Source: Hyphomicrobiales bacterium (lineage in GTDB: Bacteria > Pseudomonadota > Alphaproteobacteria > Rhizobiales > WTKA01). From it: a stretch of 44,069 nucleotides of DNA. Shown here one piece after another: positions 28,005-37,187 of the stretch. Location: assembly GCA_011524605.1 (NCBI GenBank), contig WTKA01000100.1:23223-67291 (forward strand), read 5' to 3'. Both the position numbers and the translations under genes were made by a program. The notes beneath the pieces were generated by a model. The model searched no databases, was not told where the DNA came from, and saw only the letters and a program-made list of their open reading frames with translations. Each line of letters begins with the position of its first letter. Position 1 is the first letter of the stretch.

Positions 28005-28238
28005 TTAAACTGCTTTTTCAACAAATTTAATAGCATCACCAACAGTCTGAATGCTTTCTTGAGCTTCCTCAGGAATTTCAATGTTGAATTCTTCTTCAAA
28101 AGCCATAACTAATTCTACAACGTCTAGGCTGTCTGCACCTAAATCGTCCAAGAAAGATGCGCCATCAACAACTTTGTCGGCATCAGCATTTAAATGCTCA
28201 ACAACAATTTTTTTAACGCGGTCAGCTGTATCACTCAT
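28005..28238 (-). CDS. acpP: Acyl carrier protein AcpP
   Basis: Carries growing acyl chains on 4'-phosphopantetheine. 77 residues, acidic. The prosthetic-group site is Ser37 in [13 protein letters not shown] chose the ATG at 28238 ([10 protein letters not shown]) because AAGGAA lies 7 bases upstream; an in-frame ATG at 28253 would place that ribosome site inside the gene. It sits between fabG and fabF and has its own downstream terminator. Confidence 0.97.
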   Translation of the reverse strand: MSDTADRVKKIVVEHLNADADKVVDGASFLDDLGADSLDVVELVMAFEEEFNIEIPEEAQESIQTVGDAIKFVEKAV

Positions 28239-28296
28239 TTGAGGTTCCTTCATTTATTGGCGTGATAAATCACAATAGTCTTATTAAATTGAATTT

Positions 28297-28325
28297 AAAA
28301 AACGTGTTGCGGTGCGGTAGCACAC
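28297..28325 (-). terminator. Possible weak terminator or attenuator between fabG and acpP
   Basis: On the minus strand GTGTGC can pair with GCAACAC (one bulged A) around a short loop, followed by GTTTTTTA. Imperfect and short, so offered with low confidence. It would separate fabDG transcription from that of acpP. Confidence 0.3.
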
Positions 28326-28365
28326 TAAAAACGTTTTGGCTAGGGCATATTTAAGAAAATATGCA

Positions 28366-29103
28366 TTATACCATGATCATACCACCATTAACGTGAATGG
28401 TTTCGCCATTCACATAGGCAGCCTCATCACTGGCTAAATAACATACTGCAGCTGCAATCTCTTCTGGTGCCCCCATTCTTTGCGCTGGAATACTACTTGA
28501 AATTGATTCTTTTTGCGTATCATTAAGGGCATCTGTCATTGCAGTTGCAATATAGCCAGGCGCAACAACATTGGATGTAACACCGCGGGCTGCAAGCTCT
28601 CGTGCAATAGACTTTGACATGCCAACAAGGCCCGCTTTTGATGCTGCATAATTGACTTGACCCGCGTTACCCATAGCGCCAACAACAGAGGAAATAGAAA
28701 TAATGCGTCCATTACGTCGTTTCATCATGCCTCGTATCGCAGCACGTGACAGCTTCATAGCAGCTGTTAGATTGACATTAATAACTTGATCCCAATCTTC
28801 ATCTTTCATTCGCATGAAAAGGCCATCTTTTGTAATGCCAGCATTATTAACTAAAATATCAATTTGCCCCATTTTCTCTTCGGCATTGGCAATCAGATTT
28901 TTAATATCTTCGCCATCTGATAAATTGCAAGCTTGGGCATACACATTATCGCCAAGCTCAGCTTGTAAAGCATCTAATTTTTCTTGACGCGTACCAGAAA
29001 TGAAAACGGTTGCCCCCTGCTCTAACAAGCCGCGTACGATTGTTTCACCAATACCACCCGTTGCGCCTGTCACAACAGCCTTTTTTCCTTCTAATGAAAA
29101 CAT
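28366..29103 (-). CDS. fabG: 3-oxoacyl-ACP reductase FabG
   Basis: NADPH-dependent SDR reductase of the elongation cycle. 245 residues. Cofactor motif TGATGGIGE is at 13-20, NNAG at 86-89, and the catalytic Ser138-139, Tyr152 and Lys156 are in ISSVVGAMG and YAASK. The C-terminus VNGGMIMV is typical. It lies 23 bases after fabD. Confidence 0.97.
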   Translation of the reverse strand: MFSLEGKKAVVTGATGGIGETIVRGLLEQGATVFISGTRQEKLDALQAELGDNVYAQACNLSDGEDIKNLIANAEEKMGQIDILVNNAGITKDGLFMRMKDEDWDQVINVNLTAAMKLSRAAIRGMMKRRNGRIISISSVVGAMGNAGQVNYAASKAGLVGMSKSIARELAARGVTSNVVAPGYIATAMTDALNDTQKESISSSIPAQRMGAPEEIAAAVCYLASDEAAYVNGETIHVNGGMIMV

Positions 29104-29126
29104 GTATATTTTTCCTTTTAAAATAA

Positions 29127-30068
29127 TTATGCGTTTTGCGCAGCAAATTCTTCAATCGCTTTTATGCTATTTAATGGCGTCGCACTCATCTCTTTTTCGA
29201 TGCGGCGTACCATGCCGCTTAATACTTTTCCATGCCCAACTTCGACTAAGCCTGTTAAGCCATCTGAATGCATTTTTTTAATGCTTTCACGCCAACGAAC
29301 ACGGCCGGTTACTTGCTCCACAAGGCGCGCTCTGATTTCATCCACATCTGAAATTTTATCTGCAATTACATTGGCATAAATAGGTGCAATAGGTATTGAA
29401 ATATTTGTTTCAGAAAGAGCCTTTTGCATCACCTCTTGTGCTGGCTGCATTAGCTGGCAATGGAAAGGAGCACTAACAGGCAGCAAGACGGCACGTTTAA
29501 TACCCTCTTCTTTAGCTAATTCCATGGCACGTTCGACAGCTTGTTTATGACCACTGATAACAATTTGACCATCAGCATTGTCATTTGCAACATCACAAAC
29601 TTGATCTTCGGAAGCATTAACGGCTATTTTTTCAATAAGCTCAATATCACCCCCTAAAATAGCAGCCATAGCGCCCGTGCCAACAGGTACAGCCGCTTGC
29701 ATAGACTGGCCACGTAGTCGCAATAGTTTAGCAGTATCAGCTATTGTCATACTTTTTACAGCAGCCAATGCAGAATATTCACCTAATGAGTGACCTGCAA
29801 CAGCTGGAATATCTTCCATTTTAAAACCAAATTGTTTTTCCAAAACAGCAATTGTCGCTAGTGAAACAGCCATAATCGCTGGCTGTGCATTTTGCGTCAA
29901 TGTCAACGCATCTTCATCTTCACCCCACATAATATCTGTAAGCTTTTCACCAAGCGCATCATTAATCTCTTCAAAGACGTGAGCAGCTTCTTTAAAATTT
30001 TCAGCAAGCTCTTGTCCCATCCCTGTAGACTGGCTGCCTTGACCAGGAAAAACCCAAGCAGATGACAT
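29127..30068 (-). CDS. fabD: Malonyl-CoA:ACP transacylase FabD
   Basis: Loads malonyl groups onto ACP. 313 residues. Active-site Ser94 lies in GHSLGEYSA, with GQGSQ at 9-13 and the catalytic His in VSAPFHCQLM. I chose the ATG at 30068 (MSSAWVFPGQ), which has TTAGGAG about 8 bases upstream; the frame stays open 30 codons further to 30158 but that extension is not FabD-like. It is the first gene of the minus-strand fatty-acid group and diverges from rpsF. Confidence 0.96.
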   Translation of the reverse strand: MSSAWVFPGQGSQSTGMGQELAENFKEAAHVFEEINDALGEKLTDIMWGEDEDALTLTQNAQPAIMAVSLATIAVLEKQFGFKMEDIPAVAGHSLGEYSALAAVKSMTIADTAKLLRLRGQSMQAAVPVGTGAMAAILGGDIELIEKIAVNASEDQVCDVANDNADGQIVISGHKQAVERAMELAKEEGIKRAVLLPVSAPFHCQLMQPAQEVMQKALSETNISIPIAPIYANVIADKISDVDEIRARLVEQVTGRVRWRESIKKMHSDGLTGLVEVGHGKVLSGMVRRIEKEMSATPLNSIKAIEEFAAQNA

Positions 30069-30406
30069 ATTGCAACTCCTAAATAAATTATTTATCACGT
30101 TGTTAAGAATAAATTGCAGGTGAATGTCAAGGAATTTCAGCTTTTCATCCCCTATCATGATTAATTCACTTGATTTTCTAGATAATTTATATTAACGAAC
30201 AACAATCTTTTGGCTGATATGTGTTTTGCTAATAATTATTGCAAGATAAAAGTATCACTCTTGGGTTGACCCCAAGCTTTCGCCTTTCCTTAAATTTTAA
30301 GGGTCAGCGAGAGGCTTTGCGCCAGAGATATTACACGTAAGATCTAGTCGGGAGACTATTTCTATGAATTTAATCTGCATTATGCAGTATTTTTGAAAGG
30401 CATAAA
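30069..30406 (+). promoter_or_regulatory. Divergent fabD/rpsF intergenic region with a structured rpsF leader
   Basis: No gene is visible in these 338 bases. The 150 bases before rpsF contain several small dyads in series: CTTGGG/CCCAAG (30260-30276), CCTTAA/TTAAGG (30288-30302), TAGTC-GGGA-GACTA (30345-30358) and CTGCA/TGCAG (30374-30386). The middle part is more GC-rich than the surroundings. rpsF leaders in several bacterial groups carry an RNA motif bound by the S6:S18 complex; whether this is one cannot be settled by eye. I could not define promoters with confidence. Confidence 0.35.
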
Positions 30407-30772
30407 ATGAACCTTTACGAAATCGTATATCTTGCTCGCTCTGATATTTCTCAGCAACAAGCAGACGCGTTAACAGAGCAATTTAAAGCTCTTATCGAAG
30501 AAAATGGCGGCTCAGTCGGTAAAACTGAAAATTGGGGTTTGCGCAACACAGCTTACCGCATTCGTAAAAGCCGTAAAGCACATTATCTATTGATGAACAT
30601 CACTTGCCCACCTGCAGCGCTGCATGAAATGGAACGCCAAATGCGTCTTCATGAAGATGTTGTTCGTTATCTTTCTATCCGCGTTGAAGAGCATAATGAT
30701 GCCCCTTCTGCACCATTGCAAAAGCGTGATAAAGATGATCGTGGTGATCGTGGTGGCCGTGGTCGTCGCTAA
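30407..30772 (+). CDS. rpsF: 30S ribosomal protein S6
   Basis: Ribosomal protein of the small-subunit platform, partner of S18. 121 residues. It starts [15 protein letters not shown] with the usual TENWGLR and [15 protein letters not shown] blocks. The C-terminal tail is charged and Gly/Arg-rich ([11 protein letters not shown]), longer than the folded domain needs. A GAAAGG ribosome site precedes the ATG. rpsR follows after 59 bases. Confidence 0.97.
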   Translation: MNLYEIVYLARSDISQQQADALTEQFKALIEENGGSVGKTENWGLRNTAYRIRKSRKAHYLLMNITCPPAALHEMERQMRLHEDVVRYLSIRVEEHNDAPSAPLQKRDKDDRGDRGGRGRR

Positions 30773-30831
30773 TCTTTTTTCGTTAAATAGATTTATACCT
30801 TAAAGGTATCATAAAATATTGGAGAATTTAA

Positions 30832-31080
30832 ATGGTTGATATCGCTCAACTTCCAGTGCGCCGTCCTTTCCACCGTCGCCGTAAAACTTGCCCATTTTCT
30901 GGTTCTGATGCACCGAAAATTGATTATAAAGATATCCGTGTACTACAACGCTATCTTTCAGAACGTGGTAAAATCGTTCCAAGCCGTATCACGGCTGTTA
31001 GCATGAAGAAACAACGCGAGCTTGCTAAAGCGATCAAACGCGCTCGTTTCCTAGGCTTGCTTCCTTACGTTATTAGCTAA
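30832..31080 (+). CDS. rpsR: 30S ribosomal protein S18
   Basis: Small-subunit protein that binds S6. 82 residues, very basic. It contains [29 protein letters not shown] and the C-terminal [14 protein letters not shown], all diagnostic. TTGGAG lies about 8 bases before the ATG. It is co-transcribed with rpsF. Confidence 0.98.
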   Translation: MVDIAQLPVRRPFHRRRKTCPFSGSDAPKIDYKDIRVLQRYLSERGKIVPSRITAVSMKKQRELAKAIKRARFLGLLPYVIS

Positions 31081-31098
31081 AATTTATAAATTCAGGTT

Positions 31099-31136
31099 GG
31101 GGCTAACTTTGCTTAGCCTCTAACCGCCAAAGGCGG
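31099..31136 (+). other. Two hairpins between rpsR and the DUF2232 gene
   Basis: GGGGCTAA/TTAGCCTC (31099-31120, one G-U) and CCGCC-AAA-GGCGG (31124-31136) sit back to back in the 68-base gap. Neither is followed by a T-run. They may stabilise the rpsF-rpsR message or reduce translation of the membrane protein downstream. Confidence 0.5.
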
Positions 31137-31148
31137 GACAGCAGCAAA

Positions 31149-32144
31149 ATGAATATCATTATCAGAAATCTTGCAATTTCAGCCGCTTTATGCGCTGTTT
31201 TATGGCTTGCAAGTTTTATAATTTCCCCACTTTTATCGATCTTAATCATTCTTTGCGCTACCCCACTGGTTGTAGCAACATTGAGATATGGCCTCAAAGC
31301 TGGGCTTTTCACCATACCAGCCATTTTTATTTTTGGGCTATTAATAACCCTTCACGATGTAAAAACTGGTTTTATCTTGATCTCTATATTCACATTTTTA
31401 ATCGCCTTGCCATCCATATGGTTATGTAGATTAATCATGCTTAGCAAACCTGCCGTAAATGAAGGGAAACCAGATAGAATTTTTTGGTATCCTCTCGGGC
31501 GTATATTGATTTGGTGTGGTGCCATACCTATTATCGCCAACATTCTCTTTTTATGGTATTATGTACCCTCAGGACAAGACAGTATCATTTTCCTGCAAAG
31601 TGAATTTGAGAGCTTTTTGCGTAGCAATGAATTACAAACAATGATTGCTGAATTCAAAGCCGCTGGCGCTGATTTTCCATTAGAGTTTACCGAAGAAAAA
31701 ATTAAAGAAACAGCTCGAACATTAGCACTTCTCCTGCCTATCTCTTTTGTGTTTTGGGTTATGACGACTTTATTCACTAATTTCATGTTGGGTGGCTACT
31801 TCGCTAAAAAACTAGATATGGTGCAAAGGCCTCATTGGAAATTTGAAGAGTTAAATCTTCCTAACTCCACAGCAATTTTCTTAATATTATCGATTATATG
31901 TGCCAATATTTTAAGTGGCCTCCCGATGCTAACGGCAGTCATGATCTCTTTTGCCTTGTCGATTGCTTGGATGTTACAGGGGTTAGCTGTCGTTTTCGCC
32001 CTTTTCCCGACGGGTGTTTTAAGAACACCATTCTTAACACTAGTTTTCTTCTTACTTCTATTCCCGCCCATGATGGTCTTACTCATCATTTTAGGCGTGT
32101 TAGATGCCATATTCGATCTTAGATCTCGTATTGAGCAAAAATAA
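31149..32144 (+). CDS. DUF2232 family integral membrane protein
   Basis: A 331-residue inner-membrane protein with about eight hydrophobic segments and a soluble stretch around residues 135-195. It resembles the DUF2232 (YybS-like) family, commonly encoded between rpsR and rplI in alphaproteobacteria. The early hydrophobic pairs around residues 1-75 and the C-terminal half with [12 protein letters not shown] fit that family. The molecular function is unknown. The position between ribosomal-protein genes is conserved, so co-expression with translation genes is likely. Confidence 0.82.
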   Translation: MNIIIRNLAISAALCAVLWLASFIISPLLSILIILCATPLVVATLRYGLKAGLFTIPAIFIFGLLITLHDVKTGFILISIFTFLIALPSIWLCRLIMLSKPAVNEGKPDRIFWYPLGRILIWCGAIPIIANILFLWYYVPSGQDSIIFLQSEFESFLRSNELQTMIAEFKAAGADFPLEFTEEKIKETARTLALLLPISFVFWVMTTLFTNFMLGGYFAKKLDMVQRPHWKFEELNLPNSTAIFLILSIICANILSGLPMLTAVMISFALSIAWMLQGLAVVFALFPTGVLRTPFLTLVFFLLLFPPMMVLLIILGVLDAIFDLRSRIEQK

Positions 32145-32184
32145 ATTATACAGACAAAAAAATGAAATATCAAAGGACAACATT

Positions 32185-32790
32185 ATGAAAATCATTCTTC
32201 TTGAGCGTATCGCAAAACTTGGTCAGATGGGCGATATTGTTTCTGTAAAAGATGGCTATGCCCGTAACTTTCTTTTACCACAAGGTAAAGCAATGCGTGC
32301 GAATGAAGGTAATATAGCTGAATTTGAAGAGAAAAAGACACAACTTGAAGCGCAAAATCTTGAGCTTCGATCTGAAGCAGATGCTGTAAAAGAAAAATTA
32401 GCTGGTCAAAGCTTTATTGCAATTCGTCAAGCAGGTGAAACAGGCCAGCTTTATGGATCAGTTTCTACACGTGATATCGCTGATCTTATCACTGAAGGCG
32501 GTTTTTCTATTGAGCGCAAGCAGGTTTATTTGCCGTTGCCAATTAAAGTTTTAGGCCTTCACACGATTACAATCCAGCTTCACCCTGAAGTAGAATGTGA
32601 AATCATTGTTAATGTTGCAAGAAGCGAAGAAGAAGCTGAACGTCAAGCAGCGGGTGAAGATGTTTTCGCAAAAGAAGAAGAAGAATTTGTTCTTGAAACT
32701 TTCAGTGAAGATGACATGGATGATGAAGATGCAATCGTGATTTCGGAAGAAGCTGAAAAAGCTACTGAAGAAGAGACAAGCGAATCTTAA
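32185..32790 (+). CDS. rplI: 50S ribosomal protein L9
   Basis: Large-subunit protein whose N-domain binds 23S rRNA, joined by a long helix to a C-domain. 201 residues. The start [17 protein letters not shown] with [14 protein letters not shown] is diagnostic. I chose ATG 32185, which has AAAGGA upstream; the frame extends to 32104 but that overlaps the DUF2232 gene. The last 40 residues form a strongly acidic tail ([19 protein letters not shown]) beyond the standard fold, seen in other alphaproteobacterial L9 proteins. Confidence 0.96.
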   Translation: MKIILLERIAKLGQMGDIVSVKDGYARNFLLPQGKAMRANEGNIAEFEEKKTQLEAQNLELRSEADAVKEKLAGQSFIAIRQAGETGQLYGSVSTRDIADLITEGGFSIERKQVYLPLPIKVLGLHTITIQLHPEVECEIIVNVARSEEEAERQAAGEDVFAKEEEEFVLETFSEDDMDDEDAIVISEEAEKATEEETSES

Positions 32791-32817
32791 TTCTCTTATA
32801 ATATAAAAATAACGAAG

Positions 32818-32849
32818 AAGCCTTTGGTTACATGCCAAGGGCTTTTTTT
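32818..32849 (+). terminator. Intrinsic terminator after rplI
   Basis: AAGCCTTTGG and CCAAGGGCTT pair over 10 bases (one G-U) with a 7-base loop, followed by TTTTTTT. It closes the rpsF-rpsR-DUF2232-rplI unit, so dnaB needs its own promoter. Confidence 0.9.
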
Positions 32850-32960
32850 ATCCCTGTGTGTAACAAGGAAAAACAAGTTGATGGCTTTGTATTATTGTTC
32901 AGATAGGCTAGTCTTGTCTGGAGCATCAAGCATTTTTACTAAAATATAGGAGGGTTAAAA

Positions 32961-32993
32961 ATGCGTTCAAGAACAGTGTTTTACTGTTTGTAG
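32961..32993 (+). CDS. Candidate 10-residue leader ORF upstream of dnaB
   Basis: ATG CGT ... TAG encodes MRSRTVFYCL. A textbook AGGAGG (32948-32953) lies 7 bases before the ATG, a better Shine-Dalgarno than almost any gene in this window. The ORF contains a small dyad, AACAGT/ACTGTT (32970-32986 region). dnaB begins 69 bases after its stop and has only a weak ribosome site. This could be a regulatory leader peptide, or a ribosome-standby or mRNA-stability site. Not a recognised gene. Confidence 0.35.
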   Translation: MRSRTVFYCL

Positions 32994-33062
32994 AAAGCGT
33001 TTTTTGATTCTTATTAAATGCAATACCCTCTAAAATAAATCTAATATTGAGATAAAACCATA

Positions 33063-34556
33063 ATGCAGTCTATATCCGTGATTGACCCACAAAATGACCA
33101 AGCCGATCAAATTAGGCAAGCTCCGAATAATATCGAGGCGGAACAAGCCTTGCTGGGTGCTATTTTAGTCAATAATGAAACTTATGATCGTGTGTCTGAC
33201 TTTTTAAAAAAAGAGCATTTTTTTGATCCCGTGCATCAACGCATATTTGAAGTTTCAGCTGAATTGATAAAAAGCGGTAAAATTGCAACACCTGTTACAA
33301 TAAAATCTCACCTGCAAGATGTTGATAATATTGGCTCTTTATCACCAACACAATATGTTGGTCGCCTTGCAGTGGAAGCAACATCTGTAATTAATGCAGC
33401 TGATTATGGTCGTGTGATTTATGATCTCTATATCCGCCGAAATTTGATTGGCATTGGTGAGGACATGGTCAATCTCGCTTTTGATTCCCCTCTTCATTTC
33501 TCGCCATCGGATCAAATTGAAGATGCCGAAAAGCGTTTATTCGACATCGCTGATAAAGGGAAATATGGATCAGGTTTTATTCCTTTCACAGATGCCCTAG
33601 CGCATTCTATTGAAATGGCTTCAAAAGCTTATGAGCGAGACGGTAACTTATCTGGAATTTCCTCTGGGATGAAAACACTGGATGAACGCTTAGGCGGTTT
33701 ACAACCATCTGATTTACTTGTTCTTGCAGGTCGCCCTTCCATGGGTAAAACGGCTCTTGTTGCAAATATTGCCTATAATGTTGCTTCAGCTTATGAACCA
33801 GAGCATAGCCCTGATGGAGAAATTAAAGCAAAAAATGGCGGTCGTGTTGCCTTTTTCTCTTTGGAAATGTCGTCAGAACAGCTCGCAACACGTATCATTT
33901 CATCCGAAGCCCAAATAGCTTCTGAGAAAATCCGACGCGGACAAATTACAGAAGAAGAATTTGCTAGGCTAGTTGACGTTAGCCAAGAAATTCAAAGCCT
34001 GCCTCTTTTTATTGACGATACAGGCGGGTTAAATATTGCACAAGTTTCAGCCCGCGCTCGTCGATTAAAACGCCAGCATGGCTTAGATTTGCTGATTTTA
34101 GACTATTTACAGCTTTTAGCAGGGTCAGGAAAACGTTCTTCAGATAGTCGTGTGCAAGAAATTACAGAAATTACAACAGGCCTCAAATCCTTAGCCAAAG
34201 AACTTGATGTCCCTATCATTGCTTTATCCCAGCTCTCTCGTCAGGTTGAAGCACGAGAAGATAAGCGCCCCCAACTTTCTGACTTAAGGGAATCAGGTTC
34301 AATCGAGCAAGATGCCGATGTCGTTATGTTTGTATTTCGTGAAGAATATTATATAGAACGGACGCAACCGCGTGAAGGCACAGCTGAATTTGTTGAATGG
34401 CAAGAAAAAATGGAACAAGTTCATGGAATCGGTGAAGTTATCATTGGTAAGCAACGTCACGGCCCTACGGGCACTGTAGCGTTAAAGTTTGACAATATAT
34501 TCACTCGCTTCTCAGATTTGGCAAAAGAAGAATATTATCCAGAATATCATGGCTAA
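33063..34556 (+). CDS. dnaB: Replicative DNA helicase DnaB
   Basis: Hexameric helicase of the replication fork. 497 residues. N-terminal primase-interacting domain (APNNIEAEQALLGAIL), linker, then the RecA-like domain with Walker A GRPSMGKTA at 223-231, LFIDDTGGLN, LLILDYLQLLAG, LSQLSRQVEAREDKRP and the arginine-finger region GKQRHGPTG. It contains no intein. The gene lies between rplI and alr, a conserved alphaproteobacterial order. Confidence 0.97.
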   Translation: MQSISVIDPQNDQADQIRQAPNNIEAEQALLGAILVNNETYDRVSDFLKKEHFFDPVHQRIFEVSAELIKSGKIATPVTIKSHLQDVDNIGSLSPTQYVGRLAVEATSVINAADYGRVIYDLYIRRNLIGIGEDMVNLAFDSPLHFSPSDQIEDAEKRLFDIADKGKYGSGFIPFTDALAHSIEMASKAYERDGNLSGISSGMKTLDERLGGLQPSDLLVLAGRPSMGKTALVANIAYNVASAYEPEHSPDGEIKAKNGGRVAFFSLEMSSEQLATRIISSEAQIASEKIRRGQITEEEFARLVDVSQEIQSLPLFIDDTGGLNIAQVSARARRLKRQHGLDLLILDYLQLLAGSGKRSSDSRVQEITEITTGLKSLAKELDVPIIALSQLSRQVEAREDKRPQLSDLRESGSIEQDADVVMFVFREEYYIERTQPREGTAEFVEWQEKMEQVHGIGEVIIGKQRHGPTGTVALKFDNIFTRFSDLAKEEYYPEYHG

Positions 34557-34584
34557 TTATATTCTTCCATGATAGGCAGGTATT

Positions 34585-35721
34585 ATGGAAAAAAATGATA
34601 TTAAACAAATATTAAATTCAATAAAGCCAAGAGAAACAAGCGTTATTATTGTTGATCTAAAGGCCATAGAGAATAATTATAAAAATATTAAAAAACTTGC
34701 GCCTAATGCTAAAATTGGTGCATCTGTTAAAGCAAATTGTTATGGTCTTGGAATAGACGCAATCATGCCTTGTCTTTTAAAGCAAGGCTGCAACCATTAT
34801 TTTGTCGCAACGATTAATGAAGCTATTGAAGCGCGTAAACTAGCGCCAAAAGCAACTATATATACGCTTAATGGACTGATAAAGGGAACAATAGATGATT
34901 ATATTCAATATAATATTTCTCCAGTTCTTAGTTCTTTAAACCAGATACAATATTGGGTTAATACTGAAAAGCCCGCTCATTTATGCGCAGCTTTACAGCT
35001 TGATACTGGCATGAATCGTCTAGGCCTTAAACAACAAGAAGTTGAATTACTTTCTCAGCAATATGATGATTTAAAGTCTCAGCAAATCAATCTGATTGTC
35101 AGCCATTTTGCTTCAGCAGATGATAGCAATGCGCAACAAAATACAGCACAGTCTAGTTTGTTTAATCAAATTATAAGCCATCCATTATTTAAGGATATGC
35201 AATTTTCTTTAGCTAATTCTGCTGCCATTCATATGGGAGAAGAAAATCATTATGATATAATTCGCCCAGGTATTTCATTATATGGGGGGCAAGCCAGCGA
35301 CCATAACAGCGATAATATGGAATGCGCTGTCTATCACTATTCAAAAGTCATTAGCATAAGATATCCAAATATCAATGAAACAATAGGCTATAGCGCTACA
35401 TATGAAGTAGAAAAACCCATGGTCGTTGCGACAATTGCTTCTGGCTATGCTGATGGCATCTCTCGTCATCTCTCTTTTCAAAAAGATGGCTCTGCAGGAT
35501 GTGCCTATTTCCAAGGGGGCATTCTCCCTTTTGTTGGGCGCGTCTCTATGGATTTAATGACACTTGATGCTAGCAATATTGATTGTGATATTTCAGAAGG
35601 AGACTGGGTTGAACTGCTAGGCAAAAATATTAAAGTCTCTGATGTCTCAAAACAAGCTGGTACCATAGATTATGAAATCTTTACAAATTTAAGCACCCGC
35701 GCAAAACGAATTTATGTCTAA
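34585..35721 (+). CDS. alr: Alanine racemase
   Basis: PLP enzyme interconverting L- and D-alanine, supplying D-Ala for Ddl. 378 residues. PLP Lys49 is in SVKANCYGLG (Cys where Ala is common). Other blocks are DTGMNRLG, ANSAAI, RPGISLYGG, GYSATYEVEKP, the IASGYADGISR segment and GRVSMDLMTLD. The base composition is a little more AT-rich in its first third than in dnaB. It lies 28 bases after dnaB and 25 before radA. Confidence 0.95.
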   Translation: MEKNDIKQILNSIKPRETSVIIVDLKAIENNYKNIKKLAPNAKIGASVKANCYGLGIDAIMPCLLKQGCNHYFVATINEAIEARKLAPKATIYTLNGLIKGTIDDYIQYNISPVLSSLNQIQYWVNTEKPAHLCAALQLDTGMNRLGLKQQEVELLSQQYDDLKSQQINLIVSHFASADDSNAQQNTAQSSLFNQIISHPLFKDMQFSLANSAAIHMGEENHYDIIRPGISLYGGQASDHNSDNMECAVYHYSKVISIRYPNINETIGYSATYEVEKPMVVATIASGYADGISRHLSFQKDGSAGCAYFQGGILPFVGRVSMDLMTLDASNIDCDISEGDWVELLGKNIKVSDVSKQAGTIDYEIFTNLSTRAKRIYV

Positions 35722-35746
35722 GTAAATAAGAGTTTTTAAATTTAAA

Positions 35747-37123
35747 ATGGCAAAAAAAACAACTCAATTTATTTGTTCTGAATGTGGTACTATATATCCG
35801 CGCTGGGCTGGAAAATGCGAAGCCTGTAATAGCTGGAACACCATAACAGAAGAATTGAAAACAGATGCTGCACCAGGCCCTGCTGCAAAAGCACCTAAAG
35901 GCCATGCAGCCTCCCTCATTCCTTTGGATGGTGATGCAGATATTCCAGAACGCATCTCTACACATATGCCAGAATTTGATCGTGTTGCTGGAGGAGGATT
36001 AGTTGCAGGCTCTGCACTTCTTGTTGGCGGTAATCCGGGCATTGGTAAATCAACTTTGCTTATTCAAATTGCAGCTGCATTAGCAAATCAAAAGCGCGGT
36101 GTTATTTATGTTTCAGGCGAGGAAGCCATTGACCAAGTTCGATTGAGAGCTGATCGATTAGGCTTAGGAAAAGCTGCTGTTTCCTTATGCGCTTCAACTT
36201 GTGTTGAAGATATTTTAGCAACTGTTGATGACAGCGAAGCAACTGAATTATTAATTGTTGATAGTGTGCAAACCGTATGGACACGGGGTATTGAATCAAC
36301 ACCTGGCACTGTTTCCCAAGTGCGACATGCAACCCATAGCCTTATTAATTATGCAAAAAAGAAAAATATCATTCTTGTTTTAATTGGTCATGTCACCAAA
36401 GATGGCCAAATTGCAGGCCCTCGTGTTGTAGAGCATATGGTTGATGCTGTTCTTTACTTTGAAGGTGATCATACCCACCATTTCAGGATTTTGCGCACGG
36501 TAAAAAACCGTTTTGGCGCTACCGATGAAATTGGTGTTTTTGAAATGACCTCTCAAGGGCTGAAAGAAGTTGCTAATCCTTCAGAACTGTTTTTAGGAGA
36601 GCGCTCAGGTGAAGTTGCTGGCGCTGCTGTTTTTGCTGCAATTGAAGGAACGCGGCCTCTTCTGATTGAATTTCAAGCCCTTGTCGCACCATCAACATTA
36701 GGCACCCCACGCCGCGCCGTAGTTGGTTGGGATCAAGGGCGCTTAGCCATGATTTTAGCTGTGTTAGATGCCCATTGTGGCATGAAATTTAGCCAGCATG
36801 ATGTTTATCTCAATGTAGCTGGCGGTTTGAGAGTGAATGAACCCGCAGCTGATTTGGCAGTTGCAGCAGCACTAATTTCTTCACTAAGCGGCAACCCCCT
36901 CCCCTCAAACCGTGTTTATTTTGGTGAAATCAGCTTGTCAGGCAGGTTGCGTCCTATTGGTCAAACTGCAATGCGCTTAAAAGAAGCGGAAAAGCTAGGC
37001 TTTAAATCTGCCTTTATTCCAGAAAAAGCTTTTGAAGAAGCCAATAAAAGTTCAAAGATGAAATTAGCTGGACTAGAAGATTTAGGCAATCTTGTCGCCC
37101 ATATAGCACAGGAAAATATGTAG
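35747..37123 (+). CDS. radA: DNA repair protein RadA
   Basis: RecA-like branch-migration helicase used in recombinational repair. 458 residues. N-terminal C4 zinc finger with Cys10, 13, 24 and 27, Walker A GGNPGIGKST at 94-103, the RadA-specific KNRFG at 253-257 and a Lon-protease-like C-terminal domain (GGLRVNEPAADLAVAAAL). It ends the plus-strand block; a purF/cvpA pair often found next in relatives is absent. Confidence 0.97.
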   Translation: MAKKTTQFICSECGTIYPRWAGKCEACNSWNTITEELKTDAAPGPAAKAPKGHAASLIPLDGDADIPERISTHMPEFDRVAGGGLVAGSALLVGGNPGIGKSTLLIQIAAALANQKRGVIYVSGEEAIDQVRLRADRLGLGKAAVSLCASTCVEDILATVDDSEATELLIVDSVQTVWTRGIESTPGTVSQVRHATHSLINYAKKKNIILVLIGHVTKDGQIAGPRVVEHMVDAVLYFEGDHTHHFRILRTVKNRFGATDEIGVFEMTSQGLKEVANPSELFLGERSGEVAGAAVFAAIEGTRPLLIEFQALVAPSTLGTPRRAVVGWDQGRLAMILAVLDAHCGMKFSQHDVYLNVAGGLRVNEPAADLAVAAALISSLSGNPLPSNRVYFGEISLSGRLRPIGQTAMRLKEAEKLGFKSAFIPEKAFEEANKSSKMKLAGLEDLGNLVAHIAQENM

Positions 37124-37136
37124 GCTCTGAGCCTAA

Positions 37137-37163
37137 CAAAAAAGCCCGCTATAAGCGGGCTTA
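37137..37163 (-). terminator. Terminator between convergent radA and HU genes
   Basis: AAGCCCGCT and AGCGGGCTT (37142-37150 and 37154-37162) form a 9-bp stem around ATA. On the minus strand it is followed by TTTTTT (37138-37143 complement), making it a good terminator for the HU gene. On the plus strand the tail is short, so it may also serve radA weakly. A smaller dyad (TAGGCT/AGCCTA) overlaps the radA stop codon at 37121-37135. Confidence 0.85.
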
Positions 37164-37187
37164 ATTATTGTAAATATAAAAGAAATA

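Noticed and set aside
30069-30158. 30-codon N-terminal extension of FabD
   Set aside because: The extension is unlike FabD, and a clear AGGAG precedes the internal ATG at 30068.
32104-32184. 27-codon N-terminal extension of ribosomal protein L9
   Set aside because: It overlaps the DUF2232 gene, whereas MKIILLERI at 32185 is the family start and has AAAGGA upstream.
32551-32838. 95-codon minus-strand frame over the 3' end of rplI
   Set aside because: The Phe-rich product is the complement of the acidic Glu/Asp tail of L9; no ribosome site or family.
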